The translations under genes were made by a program, and so were the position numbers. Shown here in pieces: positions 44,185 through 52,343 of a DNA stretch of 64,000 bases. How positions within the stretch are numbered: position 1 is the stretch's first letter; every line of letters begins with the position of its first letter. Source of the DNA: Acidobacteriota bacterium (GTDB lineage: Bacteria; Acidobacteriota; Blastocatellia; Pyrinomonadales; Pyrinomonadaceae); the NCBI GenBank assembly GCA_020199775.1, contig JAIVJZ010000009.1:106813-170812 (forward strand), read 5' to 3'. Under the pieces are notes generated by a model. That model was not told where the DNA came from. It searched no databases and was given only the letters and a program-made list of their open reading frames with translations.

Positions 44185-44832
44185 TTAATCAAACGTGCGC
44201 AGGACGACGCGTGCGGGCGCGCCGTCGCCGCTTCCGGCCGCGATTTTCAAAGGCAGGCAGATCAGTTCGTAGACGCCCGCAGACACCTCGCTCAAGTCCA
44301 GACCTTCGACGATGACGACGCCCGCCGAGAGTAACGTCGTGTGCGTCTCGAATGTTTCCGACTTGAATTTTTCGATGGACAGATAATCAATGCCGACGAG
44401 TCGCACGCCGCGTTCGTTTAGAGCGCGCGCGCCGCCGGGGGTGAGATGTGTAAAGTCTTCCCGAAACGTTTTGCCGTCGCCCTGCCAGAAATTCGAGTTG
44501 CGCGTTTTGAAGAGCACGCGCGTCGTGCCTCGCGGGACGTGTGCGGCGACGTGGCTCGCGTCAATGGCCTGCACCTCGTCTCCCGGTTCGACCACGCGCG
44601 CCTCCCCGATCAGAAATTCGAGCGGCAACGCGGAGACTTGCGGCGCGCGCTCGATGAAATGCGCCGGGGCGTCGAGGTGCGTGGCGGTGTGCGCGCCGAG
44701 GCGCAGCAGTGTGACGTTGGCGGCGTCGCCCCGCGCGATAGCCGCCCATGAGACGATTTCGATGGCCGGGTCGCCCGGATAAGTCGGCGTCGTCTCCGGC
44801 GAAATGGCGACGCTGATGTCGTAGATGGGCAT
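44185..44832 (-). CDS. Cyclase/kynurenine formamidase-family hydrolase
   Basis: A 215 aa metal-dependent hydrolase (PF04199-like). HTATHLDAPAHFIERAP holds the HxxxHxD metal motif; DISVAISPETTPTYPGDP and LVGIDYLSIE are family-typical. Relatives hydrolyse N-formylkynurenine, isatin or other amides; no kyn genes are nearby, so substrate is open. It is first in the minus-strand group running to 42191, with a palindromic repeat just upstream. Confidence 0.87.
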   Translation of the reverse strand: MPIYDISVAISPETTPTYPGDPAIEIVSWAAIARGDAANVTLLRLGAHTATHLDAPAHFIERAPQVSALPLEFLIGEARVVEPGDEVQAIDASHVAAHVPRGTTRVLFKTRNSNFWQGDGKTFREDFTHLTPGGARALNERGVRLVGIDYLSIEKFKSETFETHTTLLSAGVVIVEGLDLSEVSAGVYELICLPLKIAAGSGDGAPARVVLRTFD

Positions 44833-44851
44833 AAAAGTGATGAGTAAAAGC

Positions 44852-44934
44852 CGTGAATGGTAAATGGTGAATGGTGAATGGTAAATGGAGAAAACCGCTT
44901 TCTTCTATTCACCATTCACCACTCACCATTTGCC
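44852..44934. repeat. Palindromic 7-mer array, GGTGAAT type (site 16)
   Basis: Units GGTGAAT and GGTAAAT, loop GGAGAAAACCGCTTTCTT, then ATTCACC and ATTTGCC units. It is a GGTGAAT relative of the CGTGAAT family and shares its AAAACCGCTTT loop. It lies 20 nt upstream of the cyclase start. Confidence 0.85.
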
Positions 44935-45090
44935 TGTCTTCGCTTCTGCATGGTACTGGCAGCTTTCGAGGGCTGTCAACGCGGTGCCTGTTTGAGGGGC
45001 GCACGACTTCTTGCGGCGTCGGTTGGCGTGCGTTAGCATTTGCTGTCGATAAGTTGAATTTGGCCGGGTCGAGTGTCACCCGGCGGGAGT

Positions 45091-45924
45091 GTGAGAGCCA
45101 TTTCAGAGGTAATTGAACACGAGGGCGTGCCGCGCGTGGCGGCTTCGAGTTATTTGAACTCCGCGCCGCTCATCTGGAGTTTTGCGCGGGGCGAGAGGGC
45201 GCGCGAGGTGGCGCTCTTGACGGACGCAGCCCCGGCGCGTTGCGGCGACATGCTGGCGCGCGGTCTGGTCGAGGCCGCGCTCGTCCCCGTCGTCGAGTAT
45301 CAACGCTTACCGGAGGTACGGGTCGTCCCCGGCGTGTGCGTGGGCGCGCGGCGCGCCGTGCGCAGCGTCGTGCTGGTGACGAGGCGCGAGGATTTGAAAG
45401 ACGTGCGGACGCTCGCGCTCGACGAGTCTTCGCGCACTTCGGCCGCGCTCGTGCAGATCATTTTTCGCGAGTTCGTGGGGCGCGAAGTTCAGACCGCGCC
45501 CGCGTCGCCGGATGTCGAAGAAATGCTCGCGGAGCACGACGCCGCGCTCATCATCGGCGACCCGGCGATGACCTTCGCGCGCGAGAATTTGCGCGTGCAT
45601 GATCTGGCCGTGCTGTGGCGAGAGTTCACGGGTCTGGGCTTCGTGTTCGCGATGTGGATGGCGCACGAGTCGGCGGCGCAAGCCGTGCGGCGCGCGGATT
45701 TCGCGGGCGCGCGCGACGAGGGGCTGGCGCGTCTGGAAGAGATCGTCGCGGAGTATGAGCGCGAACTTGGCTTGCCGCGCGCGGAACTGCGCGCCTACCT
45801 CAAGGAGAACATCTGCTTCGACTTGAACGAAGAGATGCGCGCCGGTCTCGAACTGTTTTTCCGACTCGCGCACAAGCACAAGCTCACACGGGGCGTGCGC
45901 CCTTTGAAAATGTTCGGCGAGTAG
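45091..45924 (+). CDS. mqnA: Chorismate dehydratase (futalosine pathway)
   Basis: A protein of about 277 aa with a periplasmic-binding-like fold. VAASSYLNSAPLIWSF is the MqnA start motif; VEAALVPVVEYQRLPEVRVVPGVCVGA and LALDESSRTSAALVQII are characteristic, and the end matches family HKLTRGVRPLKMFGE-like tails. It makes 3-enolpyruvyl-benzoate from chorismate for menaquinone. Start is uncertain: GTG 45073, 45091 or 45127 are all possible. mqnC follows. Confidence 0.9.
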   Translation: MRAISEVIEHEGVPRVAASSYLNSAPLIWSFARGERAREVALLTDAAPARCGDMLARGLVEAALVPVVEYQRLPEVRVVPGVCVGARRAVRSVVLVTRREDLKDVRTLALDESSRTSAALVQIIFREFVGREVQTAPASPDVEEMLAEHDAALIIGDPAMTFARENLRVHDLAVLWREFTGLGFVFAMWMAHESAAQAVRRADFAGARDEGLARLEEIVAEYERELGLPRAELRAYLKENICFDLNEEMRAGLELFFRLAHKHKLTRGVRPLKMFGE

Positions 45925-45977
45925 GCGGGCGTCCAAACCGCGCGAGCCGACATTCAAACAAAGCGCGCCGCGTGGCG

Positions 45978-45983
45978 TATAAT
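45978..45983 (+). promoter_or_regulatory. -10 element of a putative mqnC promoter
   Basis: Perfect TATAAT 62 nt before the mqnC ATG. The best -35 candidate (CAAACA, 45955-45960, 17 nt spacer) is poor, so the call rests on the -10. Confidence 0.35.
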
Positions 45984-46045
45984 GAGTTGAAATAATGAAG
46001 TTAAAAAGGCGCGTCGCAAATTTTTTATAACTGCCGATCAACGCT

Positions 46046-47188
46046 ATGACTGACATTCAACCAATTCTCGACCGCGCGCTCGCAGGCGAACGTCTGACCG
46101 CTGCGGATTGCGCCGCGCTCCTTGAGTCGGACGACATCGCGCGCATCGGCGTCGCCGCCGACGAAATTCGCAAGCGACGACACCCGTCGGGCATTGTCAC
46201 CTACATCATTGATCGCAACATCAATTACACGAACGTCTGTAACGTCGTCTGCACCTTCTGCGCCTTCTACCGGCGGCCGGGCAAGCCCGACACCTACGTC
46301 CGCACCGTCGAAGAGATTTGCGAGAAGATCGACGAGACCATCGCGCTCGGCGGCACGGGCATCCTGATGCAGGGCGGCCTGCACCCCGACTTCCGAATAG
46401 AGTGGTATGAAGAACTGCTCCGCACGCTGCACGCGAAGTATCCGCGCATGCAGTTGCACAGTTTTTCGCCGCCGGAGGTTCACAACATACACCTCATCAG
46501 TGGCCTCTCCTACGAAGAGATCATGGAGCGTTTGAAGGCGGCGGGGCTGTCATCTCTGCCCGGCGGCGGCGGCGAGATTCTGGACGACGAGGTACGTAAG
46601 CGCGTCTCGACCAAATGCACGACCGACGAGTGGCTCGCCGTGATGCGCGCCACGCACCGCGTCGGCCTGCGTTCGACGGCGACGATGATGTTCGGCATCG
46701 GCGACCGCACGGAGCACCGCGTCCGCCACCTCGAACGCATACGCGATCTGCAAGACGAGACCGGGGGATTTACGGCCTTCATCCCGTGGACGTTCCAACG
46801 CGAGAACACCGCGCTCGGCCGCCGCATCAAGGACGAGCCGACGGGCATCGACTATTTGAAGATGGTCGCCGTCTCGCGCCTCTTCCTCGACAACATCGAA
46901 CACATCCAATCGTCTTGGCTCACGCAGGGCTTGCGGCTCGGTCAGGTCGTGCTGCGCTTCGGCGCGGACGACATGGGATCGATCATGATCGAGGAGAACG
47001 TCGTCTCGGCCGCGGGCGCGCACAACGAAGCCGACGAGAGGATGCTCCGCTACCTGATCCGCACCGCCGGATTCATCCCGCAACAACGCGACATCCTCTA
47101 CAACCACGTCAACCGCGACGAATCAACCGCCGCCGACGCGAGCGATTCCGCCACCTTGCGCGAACTGACGGTCGCCTTCGCCGACTGA
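46046..47188 (+). CDS. mqnC: Cyclic dehypoxanthinyl futalosine synthase (radical SAM)
   Basis: A 380 aa radical SAM enzyme. The 4Fe-4S ligands are Cys65, Cys69 and Cys72 (NVCNVVCTFCAFYR). MQGGLHPDFRIEWYEELLR, SFSPPEVHNI and SLPGGGGEIL are MqnC-typical, and EENVVSAAG matches the C-terminal substrate region. It spirocyclises dehypoxanthine futalosine during menaquinone synthesis. It lies 121 nt after mqnA. Confidence 0.93.
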   Translation: MTDIQPILDRALAGERLTAADCAALLESDDIARIGVAADEIRKRRHPSGIVTYIIDRNINYTNVCNVVCTFCAFYRRPGKPDTYVRTVEEICEKIDETIALGGTGILMQGGLHPDFRIEWYEELLRTLHAKYPRMQLHSFSPPEVHNIHLISGLSYEEIMERLKAAGLSSLPGGGGEILDDEVRKRVSTKCTTDEWLAVMRATHRVGLRSTATMMFGIGDRTEHRVRHLERIRDLQDETGGFTAFIPWTFQRENTALGRRIKDEPTGIDYLKMVAVSRLFLDNIEHIQSSWLTQGLRLGQVVLRFGADDMGSIMIEENVVSAAGAHNEADERMLRYLIRTAGFIPQQRDILYNHVNRDESTAADASDSATLRELTVAFAD

Positions 47189-47249
47189 ACAGTGACTAGT
47201 CGGGTCGCGCGAAGCGACGTGCGGCAGCGTCCCTTTGCCGGCGTGAACT

Positions 47250-48392
47250 TTAGGCGTCGGCGTTTGCGTCGCGCGCTTTCTCTTTAGCCGTGAAGCGGTC
47301 GAGAAAGTCGGGGACGAAGCGTTCGGCGAATCCGGCGATGAACGACCAGACGAGTAGCTTGGCGAACTGCGTCCCGTCGAGCGCGACGGTGCGCAGGAGG
47401 TGTATGAAGGTCGCGCCGTCCTGATCGGGGTAGTCTGGAAACAGCCCGCCGCGCAACAGCCCGCCGAGGAAGATGAACAACAGCACGAGCGAGAAGGATG
47501 CGCCGCTCAAGAGAGACTGCGACAGGATGCTATCGCGCCCGTACACCATCTCGATCAAATTCTCGTTTCGTTGCCCGCCGCTCGGCAGGCTTTGCAGCCG
47601 TTGGAGCATGCTGACGAAGCCACCGAGCGCGCCCATCATCGTCACGGCCACCAGTGTGAACATGGGGTGAAGTTTGTCGGAGCATCTGTCCGGCAGGTAG
47701 ATGAGGGCGATGATGAGGCCGAGGCCGACGCCGACCAACACCACATAGATGGTGACGAAGGCTTTCGCAAACCAGTTGCGCCGCTCCTCCCATGCCGTGC
47801 GAATACGGAAACGCCAGAAGGTGTCCTGAAGGATGGTCTGGAGGTCGCCGCGCAGCGCGCGCTCCTCCTCGAAACTGATGTTGTAAGGGTAGGAGTCTTC
47901 GGGCGGAGATGCGACCACCAGGGCGTCGGCCTCGTCGGCAGAGGGTGGGGAAGCGACCGGCGGGCCGAGTTTGGGGAACGGCGGTTGAGTGCCGAGATAT
48001 TCCTTATAGACGACGGCTCCGGCGGCATCTCGAAAGCGTGTGCGCGTGACCCACACCTTACTTATCAGCCGCTCGACGGGCATGATCTCGATCAAAATCA
48101 GTTCGAGCTTGAGCAACTGATCCCACGTCAGCGCTTCGATCTTCGTATTCTTAAGTGCCTCGGCCTCTCTCTTGTACTGCTCGGATATGCTGTTCTCGGG
48201 AATCAGGGCATACTCGCCAAACAGGTGATCGAGATAGGAGCGCGCCTCCGTGGGGGCGTAGGCGAGCGGTGATTCGTTACGCTTTTTACGCCGACCCTTG
48301 TAGTAGCCATAGAGCAGGTAGGCGATGCCGCTGATCAAGAGCGGCGCGGCGATGATCAAGATAATTCTGAGGAAGCATGAATCCAGTTGCAT
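47250..48392 (-). CDS. Unknown multi-span membrane protein
   Basis: A 380 aa protein: one N-terminal helix (8-28) followed by a ~190 aa cytoplasmic region, then about four helices (near 210-232, 243-262, 285-310, 340-360). No family recognised. The loop GGFVSMLQRLQSLPSGGQRN between helices resembles that seen in some bacterial membrane proteins of unknown function. Start ATG 48392 follows GAGGCAACTGT; an upstream ATG (48425) adds 11 residues. It converges with mqnC. Confidence 0.7.
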   Translation of the reverse strand: MQLDSCFLRIILIIAAPLLISGIAYLLYGYYKGRRKKRNESPLAYAPTEARSYLDHLFGEYALIPENSISEQYKREAEALKNTKIEALTWDQLLKLELILIEIMPVERLISKVWVTRTRFRDAAGAVVYKEYLGTQPPFPKLGPPVASPPSADEADALVVASPPEDSYPYNISFEEERALRGDLQTILQDTFWRFRIRTAWEERRNWFAKAFVTIYVVLVGVGLGLIIALIYLPDRCSDKLHPMFTLVAVTMMGALGGFVSMLQRLQSLPSGGQRNENLIEMVYGRDSILSQSLLSGASFSLVLLFIFLGGLLRGGLFPDYPDQDGATFIHLLRTVALDGTQFAKLLVWSFIAGFAERFVPDFLDRFTAKEKARDANADA

Positions 48393-48659
48393 ACAGTTGC
48401 CTCGTGTGCGGTAAGGCTCGGTCACGCAGAGGTCGGTCAGGTTTGTTTACAAATCCTGCGCGAGCCGGGCAGTCTAAAGGCTGATAACGGTTGCGCCCCT
48501 GGCCGGGGGCGCGAGAAAGTTGAAGCCGCTGGCGGCGGCGATTGAAGGCAAGAGCGTGAAGTCCGCGGGGAAGATATGCGCGCCCGGCGCACGTGTCAAG
48601 CAGAAAGTTTGAAGCCGGAGACGAGCGAGGGCGCGTGCGAAACGTAGCGGGTTAGAGCG

Positions 48660-51026
48660 TCAACGCCATTTGAAGATGGTGATGATGTTGGAGAAGTCGT
48701 CAGTCCAGACGGGGCGTTCGGGGCGGCCTTCGAGCGTCTGCCAGCGCGGGTCTGTGGCGAGCGTCTGCACGTCTTCGGCGCGGCGCGCCATGACGACCCA
48801 TTGCGAGGGTTCCTTGCCGCCGGGCTGGTTGCGCGCCGTGTCGTCGAAACCGAGGCAGACGAGGGAGCGTGCGCGGGCAAGGTCTGCGACGACCGGGTGC
48901 AGGTCGAGGCTGCGGTTGGAGATGTGGAAGACGACGAGGCCGCCGGGGGCGAGTTTCGAGAGGTAAAGGTCGAGGGCTTCGACGGTCATCAGGTGCATGG
49001 GGATGGCGTCGGAACTGAAGGCGTCGAGGACGATGAGTGTGTAGTGCGCGGGCGGCGCGTTTTGCAGTTGCAGGCGCGCGTCGCCGAGCGAGACTTCGAC
49101 GGGCGCGGCGGCGCAGTAAGAGAGATAGGTGAAGAGAGCGGGGTCGCGCGCGATGCTGACCACGGCGGGGTTGATCTCGTAGAACGTCCAACTCTGCCCG
49201 GCGCGCGTGTAGGCGGCGGTCGCGCCCGTGCCGAGGCCGACGATGGCGACGTTCGCGTTCGCGAGCTTGGCGTCGAAAGTTTTGAAGACCTGACCGAGCG
49301 GCCCCTCGCGGTGATAGTAGGAGAGCGGTTCGCAGTGGCGGTCGAGCGCGAGCGATTGCCGCCCGTGGATGGTCGTGCCGTGGTAGAGCCAGTGCATTCG
49401 GTCGCCCGCGTCCTCGGTCACGCGCAGCGTGCCGAAGAAGTTGCGTTCGGCGAGCAGGGTGCGGCGGTTGAGGTTGACATGAAAACCGCTGCCGATCATG
49501 ACCGCGCCGAGCGCGAGCGCGAAACGCACGGGGCGATTCTTGAAAAGATAACTGATGATGAGCGGCACGCCCACGACGAGCGCGAGACTCTGCACCCAGT
49601 CGAACTTGAAACGACTGACGGCGAGCGCGAGCATGAGCGTCAGGAGCGCGACGCCGGCCGGGATGCCCGCGTCGAGCCAACGCTCGCGCGGCGTGTCGCG
49701 CGCGGCACCGGCGTCGGCGTCGCTGCGCGGGAGCAGCAGACAGGCCAGCACGATGACGAGCGGGTATTCGAGCGTCGTGTTGAAGAGGGTGGGCGCGACG
49801 AGCGCGTTGAAGAGTCCGCCGAGCACGCCGCCGACGCTCAACAGCAAGTAGAACTCCGCGAGATGCCGGACGCCGGGGCGGTCTGCGGCCAACTGAGCGT
49901 GGCAGGCCATCGCCGCGACGACGAAGAAAAAGAGGTGGGAGAAGATGAGCAACCAGACGGGCTGCGTCGCGCCTGACAGGTAGACGAGGGCGAAGATGAG
50001 CGTGACGCCCGGCAGCACGCGCGCCAACGTGCGCGGCTTGAAGATTTGCCGCCGCGCGAAAGCGAAGACGAGCGTCAGCAGGTAGAGCGAGAGCGGGACG
50101 ACCCAGAGCAGCGGGAGCGAGGCGATGTCGGTCGAGAAGTAAGTCGTGACGCCGAGCATCAAACTCGACGGCACGAAGGCGAGCGCGACCCACCGCAGGC
50201 GACGACGCCACGAGAGAGACTCCGCCTCTGCATCGCCGGGATTCTCAACCTCTGCGTCGCCGGGATTCTCAACCTCGGCTGCGTCGTCGGCTTCGCGCGG
50301 CGAGTTTGTTTCCGTGCGCGTCACCCGGTCGCGCGACTCTCCGGCCGCAAACGCACCGGCGCGAAGTTCAGACCCGGCGCGCTTCGCCCGACGCCGCAAC
50401 GCCGCGAACGCGCAGGCCGCGAGCAGCAAGAGGAGCAGCGCGTAGCCGAGCGACCAGAGGCGGCTCTGCCAGCCGAGCGTGAGCTTGGGCTCGACCAGTA
50501 AAGGGTAGCTCAACAGCGAAAGGAGGCTGCCCGCGTTGCTCGCCGCGTAGAGAAAATACGGGTCGCGCGCGGACGCCTCGCGCGTCTCGGCGAACCACTT
50601 TTGCAACAGCGGCCCGTTGGTCGAGACGGCGAAGAAGGGCAAGCCCACGGTCGTCAATAAACTCCACAACAGCCAGAGCGACGGGTCGCCCTCGCGCGGC
50701 ACGGAGCGGACGGCCTCTGCCGAAATCAGGATGGGAAAAGTGAGCGCGGTCGAAAGCAGCACGAGCGCGTGGACGACGACCTGCCCGCCGAGCGTCAGCC
50801 ATTTGGAGACGGCCAGCGCGTAAGCGTAGCCCGCGAGCAGCATCGCCTGAAAAAAGAGCATGCAGGTGTTCCAGACGGCGGGCGTGCCGCCCAACAGCGG
50901 CAAGAGCATCTTCGCCATCATCGGCTGCACCCAGAACAGCAGCGACGCGCTGGCGAACAACGTCACACCATACAGAACTGTCAACGCGCCTGAGCGTTTC
51001 GGCATGTGCTTCGTGCGGCCACGCAA
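48660..51026 (-). CDS. Fused MFS-like membrane domain and spermidine synthase-like domain
   Basis: A 788 aa protein. Residues 12-515 hold about 12-14 helices; 520-788 is a Rossmann methyltransferase-like spermidine synthase domain (VAIVGLGTGATAAYTRAGQS, FYEINPAVV, VSLGDARLQLQ, YTLIVLDAFSSDAIPMHLMT). The GLGTG loop and acidic residues are kept, but aminopropyl transfer is not guaranteed in such fusions. A central acidic loop contains a 24 bp tandem duplication (VENPGDAE twice). Met8 is an alternative start. Confidence 0.87.
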   Translation of the reverse strand: MRGRTKHMPKRSGALTVLYGVTLFASASLLFWVQPMMAKMLLPLLGGTPAVWNTCMLFFQAMLLAGYAYALAVSKWLTLGGQVVVHALVLLSTALTFPILISAEAVRSVPREGDPSLWLLWSLLTTVGLPFFAVSTNGPLLQKWFAETREASARDPYFLYAASNAGSLLSLLSYPLLVEPKLTLGWQSRLWSLGYALLLLLLAACAFAALRRRAKRAGSELRAGAFAAGESRDRVTRTETNSPREADDAAEVENPGDAEVENPGDAEAESLSWRRRLRWVALAFVPSSLMLGVTTYFSTDIASLPLLWVVPLSLYLLTLVFAFARRQIFKPRTLARVLPGVTLIFALVYLSGATQPVWLLIFSHLFFFVVAAMACHAQLAADRPGVRHLAEFYLLLSVGGVLGGLFNALVAPTLFNTTLEYPLVIVLACLLLPRSDADAGAARDTPRERWLDAGIPAGVALLTLMLALAVSRFKFDWVQSLALVVGVPLIISYLFKNRPVRFALALGAVMIGSGFHVNLNRRTLLAERNFFGTLRVTEDAGDRMHWLYHGTTIHGRQSLALDRHCEPLSYYHREGPLGQVFKTFDAKLANANVAIVGLGTGATAAYTRAGQSWTFYEINPAVVSIARDPALFTYLSYCAAAPVEVSLGDARLQLQNAPPAHYTLIVLDAFSSDAIPMHLMTVEALDLYLSKLAPGGLVVFHISNRSLDLHPVVADLARARSLVCLGFDDTARNQPGGKEPSQWVVMARRAEDVQTLATDPRWQTLEGRPERPVWTDDFSNIITIFKWR
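50226..50273. repeat. 24 bp tandem duplication inside the MFS/spermidine synthase gene
   Basis: Two consecutive 24 bp copies (CTCTGCRTCGCCGGGATTCT then CAAC) differing at one base. They encode two VENPGDAE units in a cytoplasmic loop; in-frame, so length variation between strains is plausible. Confidence 0.8.
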
Positions 51027-51128
51027 ACTGTCACGGAAGGCTATTCGGAAAGTAAGATTGTCGTCCCCGGAGGGACGGTTGATAATAGCCCAGCGCCGGA
51101 GTGTCGGGAAATCCCGCCGCGTTAATAA

Positions 51129-51186
51129 AGCGAGTCCCGCGAGGATGATTGAATGTTGGATTCAGTCATCCTCACGGGACTTCGTT
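51129..51186 (-). terminator. Long hairpin downstream of the alpha/beta hydrolase gene
   Basis: GAGTCCCGCGAGGATGATTG and CAGTCATCCTCACGGGACTT form a stem of ~22 bp with two wobble positions and a short loop GTTGG. On the minus strand it is followed by CGCTTTATTAA. A related GTCCC-TCGC-GGGAC hairpin lies at 51237-51250. Terminator of the hydrolase gene is the likeliest role. Confidence 0.5.
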
Positions 51187-51278
51187 TGTTTCGGCACATT
51201 ATGACCGGGCGGTGAAACGCCGGTCAATTATCAATCGTCCCTCGCGGGACTTCTCAAACTTCCCTGAGTCAAAGTTCT

Positions 51279-52268
51279 CTAAGCGGCGGCTGAACGAGTC
51301 AGGAGCATGGCGCGGAGAAGGTCGTTGAATCTTTCGGCGTGCTCGGTCTGCGGGGTCATGCGGCACTGGTTGAAGATTTCGAGGCGCGCGTGGGGGTTGA
51401 GGCGGCAGAGCGCGCCGGCCTGTGCGACGGGCGTGGTGATGTCGTCTTTGCCCCAGACGAGCGTGACGGGCTGCGCGAGGCGTGCAAAGGCTTCGCGCGT
51501 GTCGGCGTTGAGATAGCCGGAGAGGAAAGCGGCGACGGCGTGCTGCGCGCCGGGCTGGTGGCTGGCCGCGTAGTAGTGCGCGACGAGTCTCTCGGTGGCG
51601 AAGCGCCGGTCGTAGAAGAGTCGCTTGCGCGCGTAGTCGCGCAGGCTGCGCTCGCTCGTCATGGCGTTGTAGAACGATTCGCCGAGGACGGGCGAATGCA
51701 GCAGCCCGTAGAAGGCCGCGCCGGGCAGGTCGGGGCGCGAGTCGAACGCGCCCGCGCCGGTCGGGGCGATGAGCGTGAGCGAACTGACGAGCGCGGGATG
51801 CTCGTCGGCGACGCGCACGGCGAAGGCCGCGCTCAAACCCCCGGCGACGAGATGAGCGGGCGCGCGCCGCGACCCGTAGCCGAGAAAGTCCCTGATGAGC
51901 GCGACGTAGAGGTCTGCGGAGTAGGGCGCGTTCGCGGGTTTGTCCGAGAGTCCGAAGCCGAGGAAATCCGGGGCGTAGACGCGAAAGTCCGTGGCGAGCG
52001 CGTCGAAGTTTTTGCGCCACATGAAGGATGACGCGCCCGCGCCGATGTCGTGCAAAAAGACGAGCGGTTCGCCCGCCTTCACGCCCGCCGTGCGGTAGTA
52101 GACGCTCCCGTATTCAGACGCGAACGCGCGCGCTTCGCCGCCGAGCGAGATGTCTTCCGGCTCCGTCTGGACACCGCGCGCGATTGAGGCGTTGACCGCC
52201 GCCAGCGCAGCCACGCCCGCGCCGCCCGCCACGAAGAGTCCCTTCCAAAACTTTTGCTTCACACTCAT
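51279..52268 (-). CDS. Alpha/beta hydrolase-fold protein, catalytic His apparently lost
   Basis: A 329 aa protein with an N-terminal hydrophobic anchor or signal (8-31). The fold is clear: oxyanion LVFLHDIGAGASS, YAPDFLGFGLSDKP, nucleophile elbow GGLSAA with Ser146, and VWGKDDITTP with Asp276. The usual catalytic His motif (CGHMPQxEHPERF in relatives, from memory) reads CRMTPQTEHAERF, so Met304 stands at the His position; His310 is six residues on. It may be inactive or use another His. It is downstream of rne on the same strand. Confidence 0.83.
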   Translation of the reverse strand: MSVKQKFWKGLFVAGGAGVAALAAVNASIARGVQTEPEDISLGGEARAFASEYGSVYYRTAGVKAGEPLVFLHDIGAGASSFMWRKNFDALATDFRVYAPDFLGFGLSDKPANAPYSADLYVALIRDFLGYGSRRAPAHLVAGGLSAAFAVRVADEHPALVSSLTLIAPTGAGAFDSRPDLPGAAFYGLLHSPVLGESFYNAMTSERSLRDYARKRLFYDRRFATERLVAHYYAASHQPGAQHAVAAFLSGYLNADTREAFARLAQPVTLVWGKDDITTPVAQAGALCRLNPHARLEIFNQCRMTPQTEHAERFNDLLRAMLLTRSAAA

Positions 52269-52343
52269 AAGGCAGAAAGTTAGAGGCCGGACGCCGGTAA
52301 AAGTTGCCCCGGTTCCGGCCTCTCAAATTATGAACGCACGCGC

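Noticed and set aside
48493..48512. GCGCCCC/GGGGGCGC hairpin as terminator of the MFS/spermidine synthase gene
   Set aside because: A 7 bp stem with no T-run on either strand, in a GC-rich region where such hairpins occur by chance.
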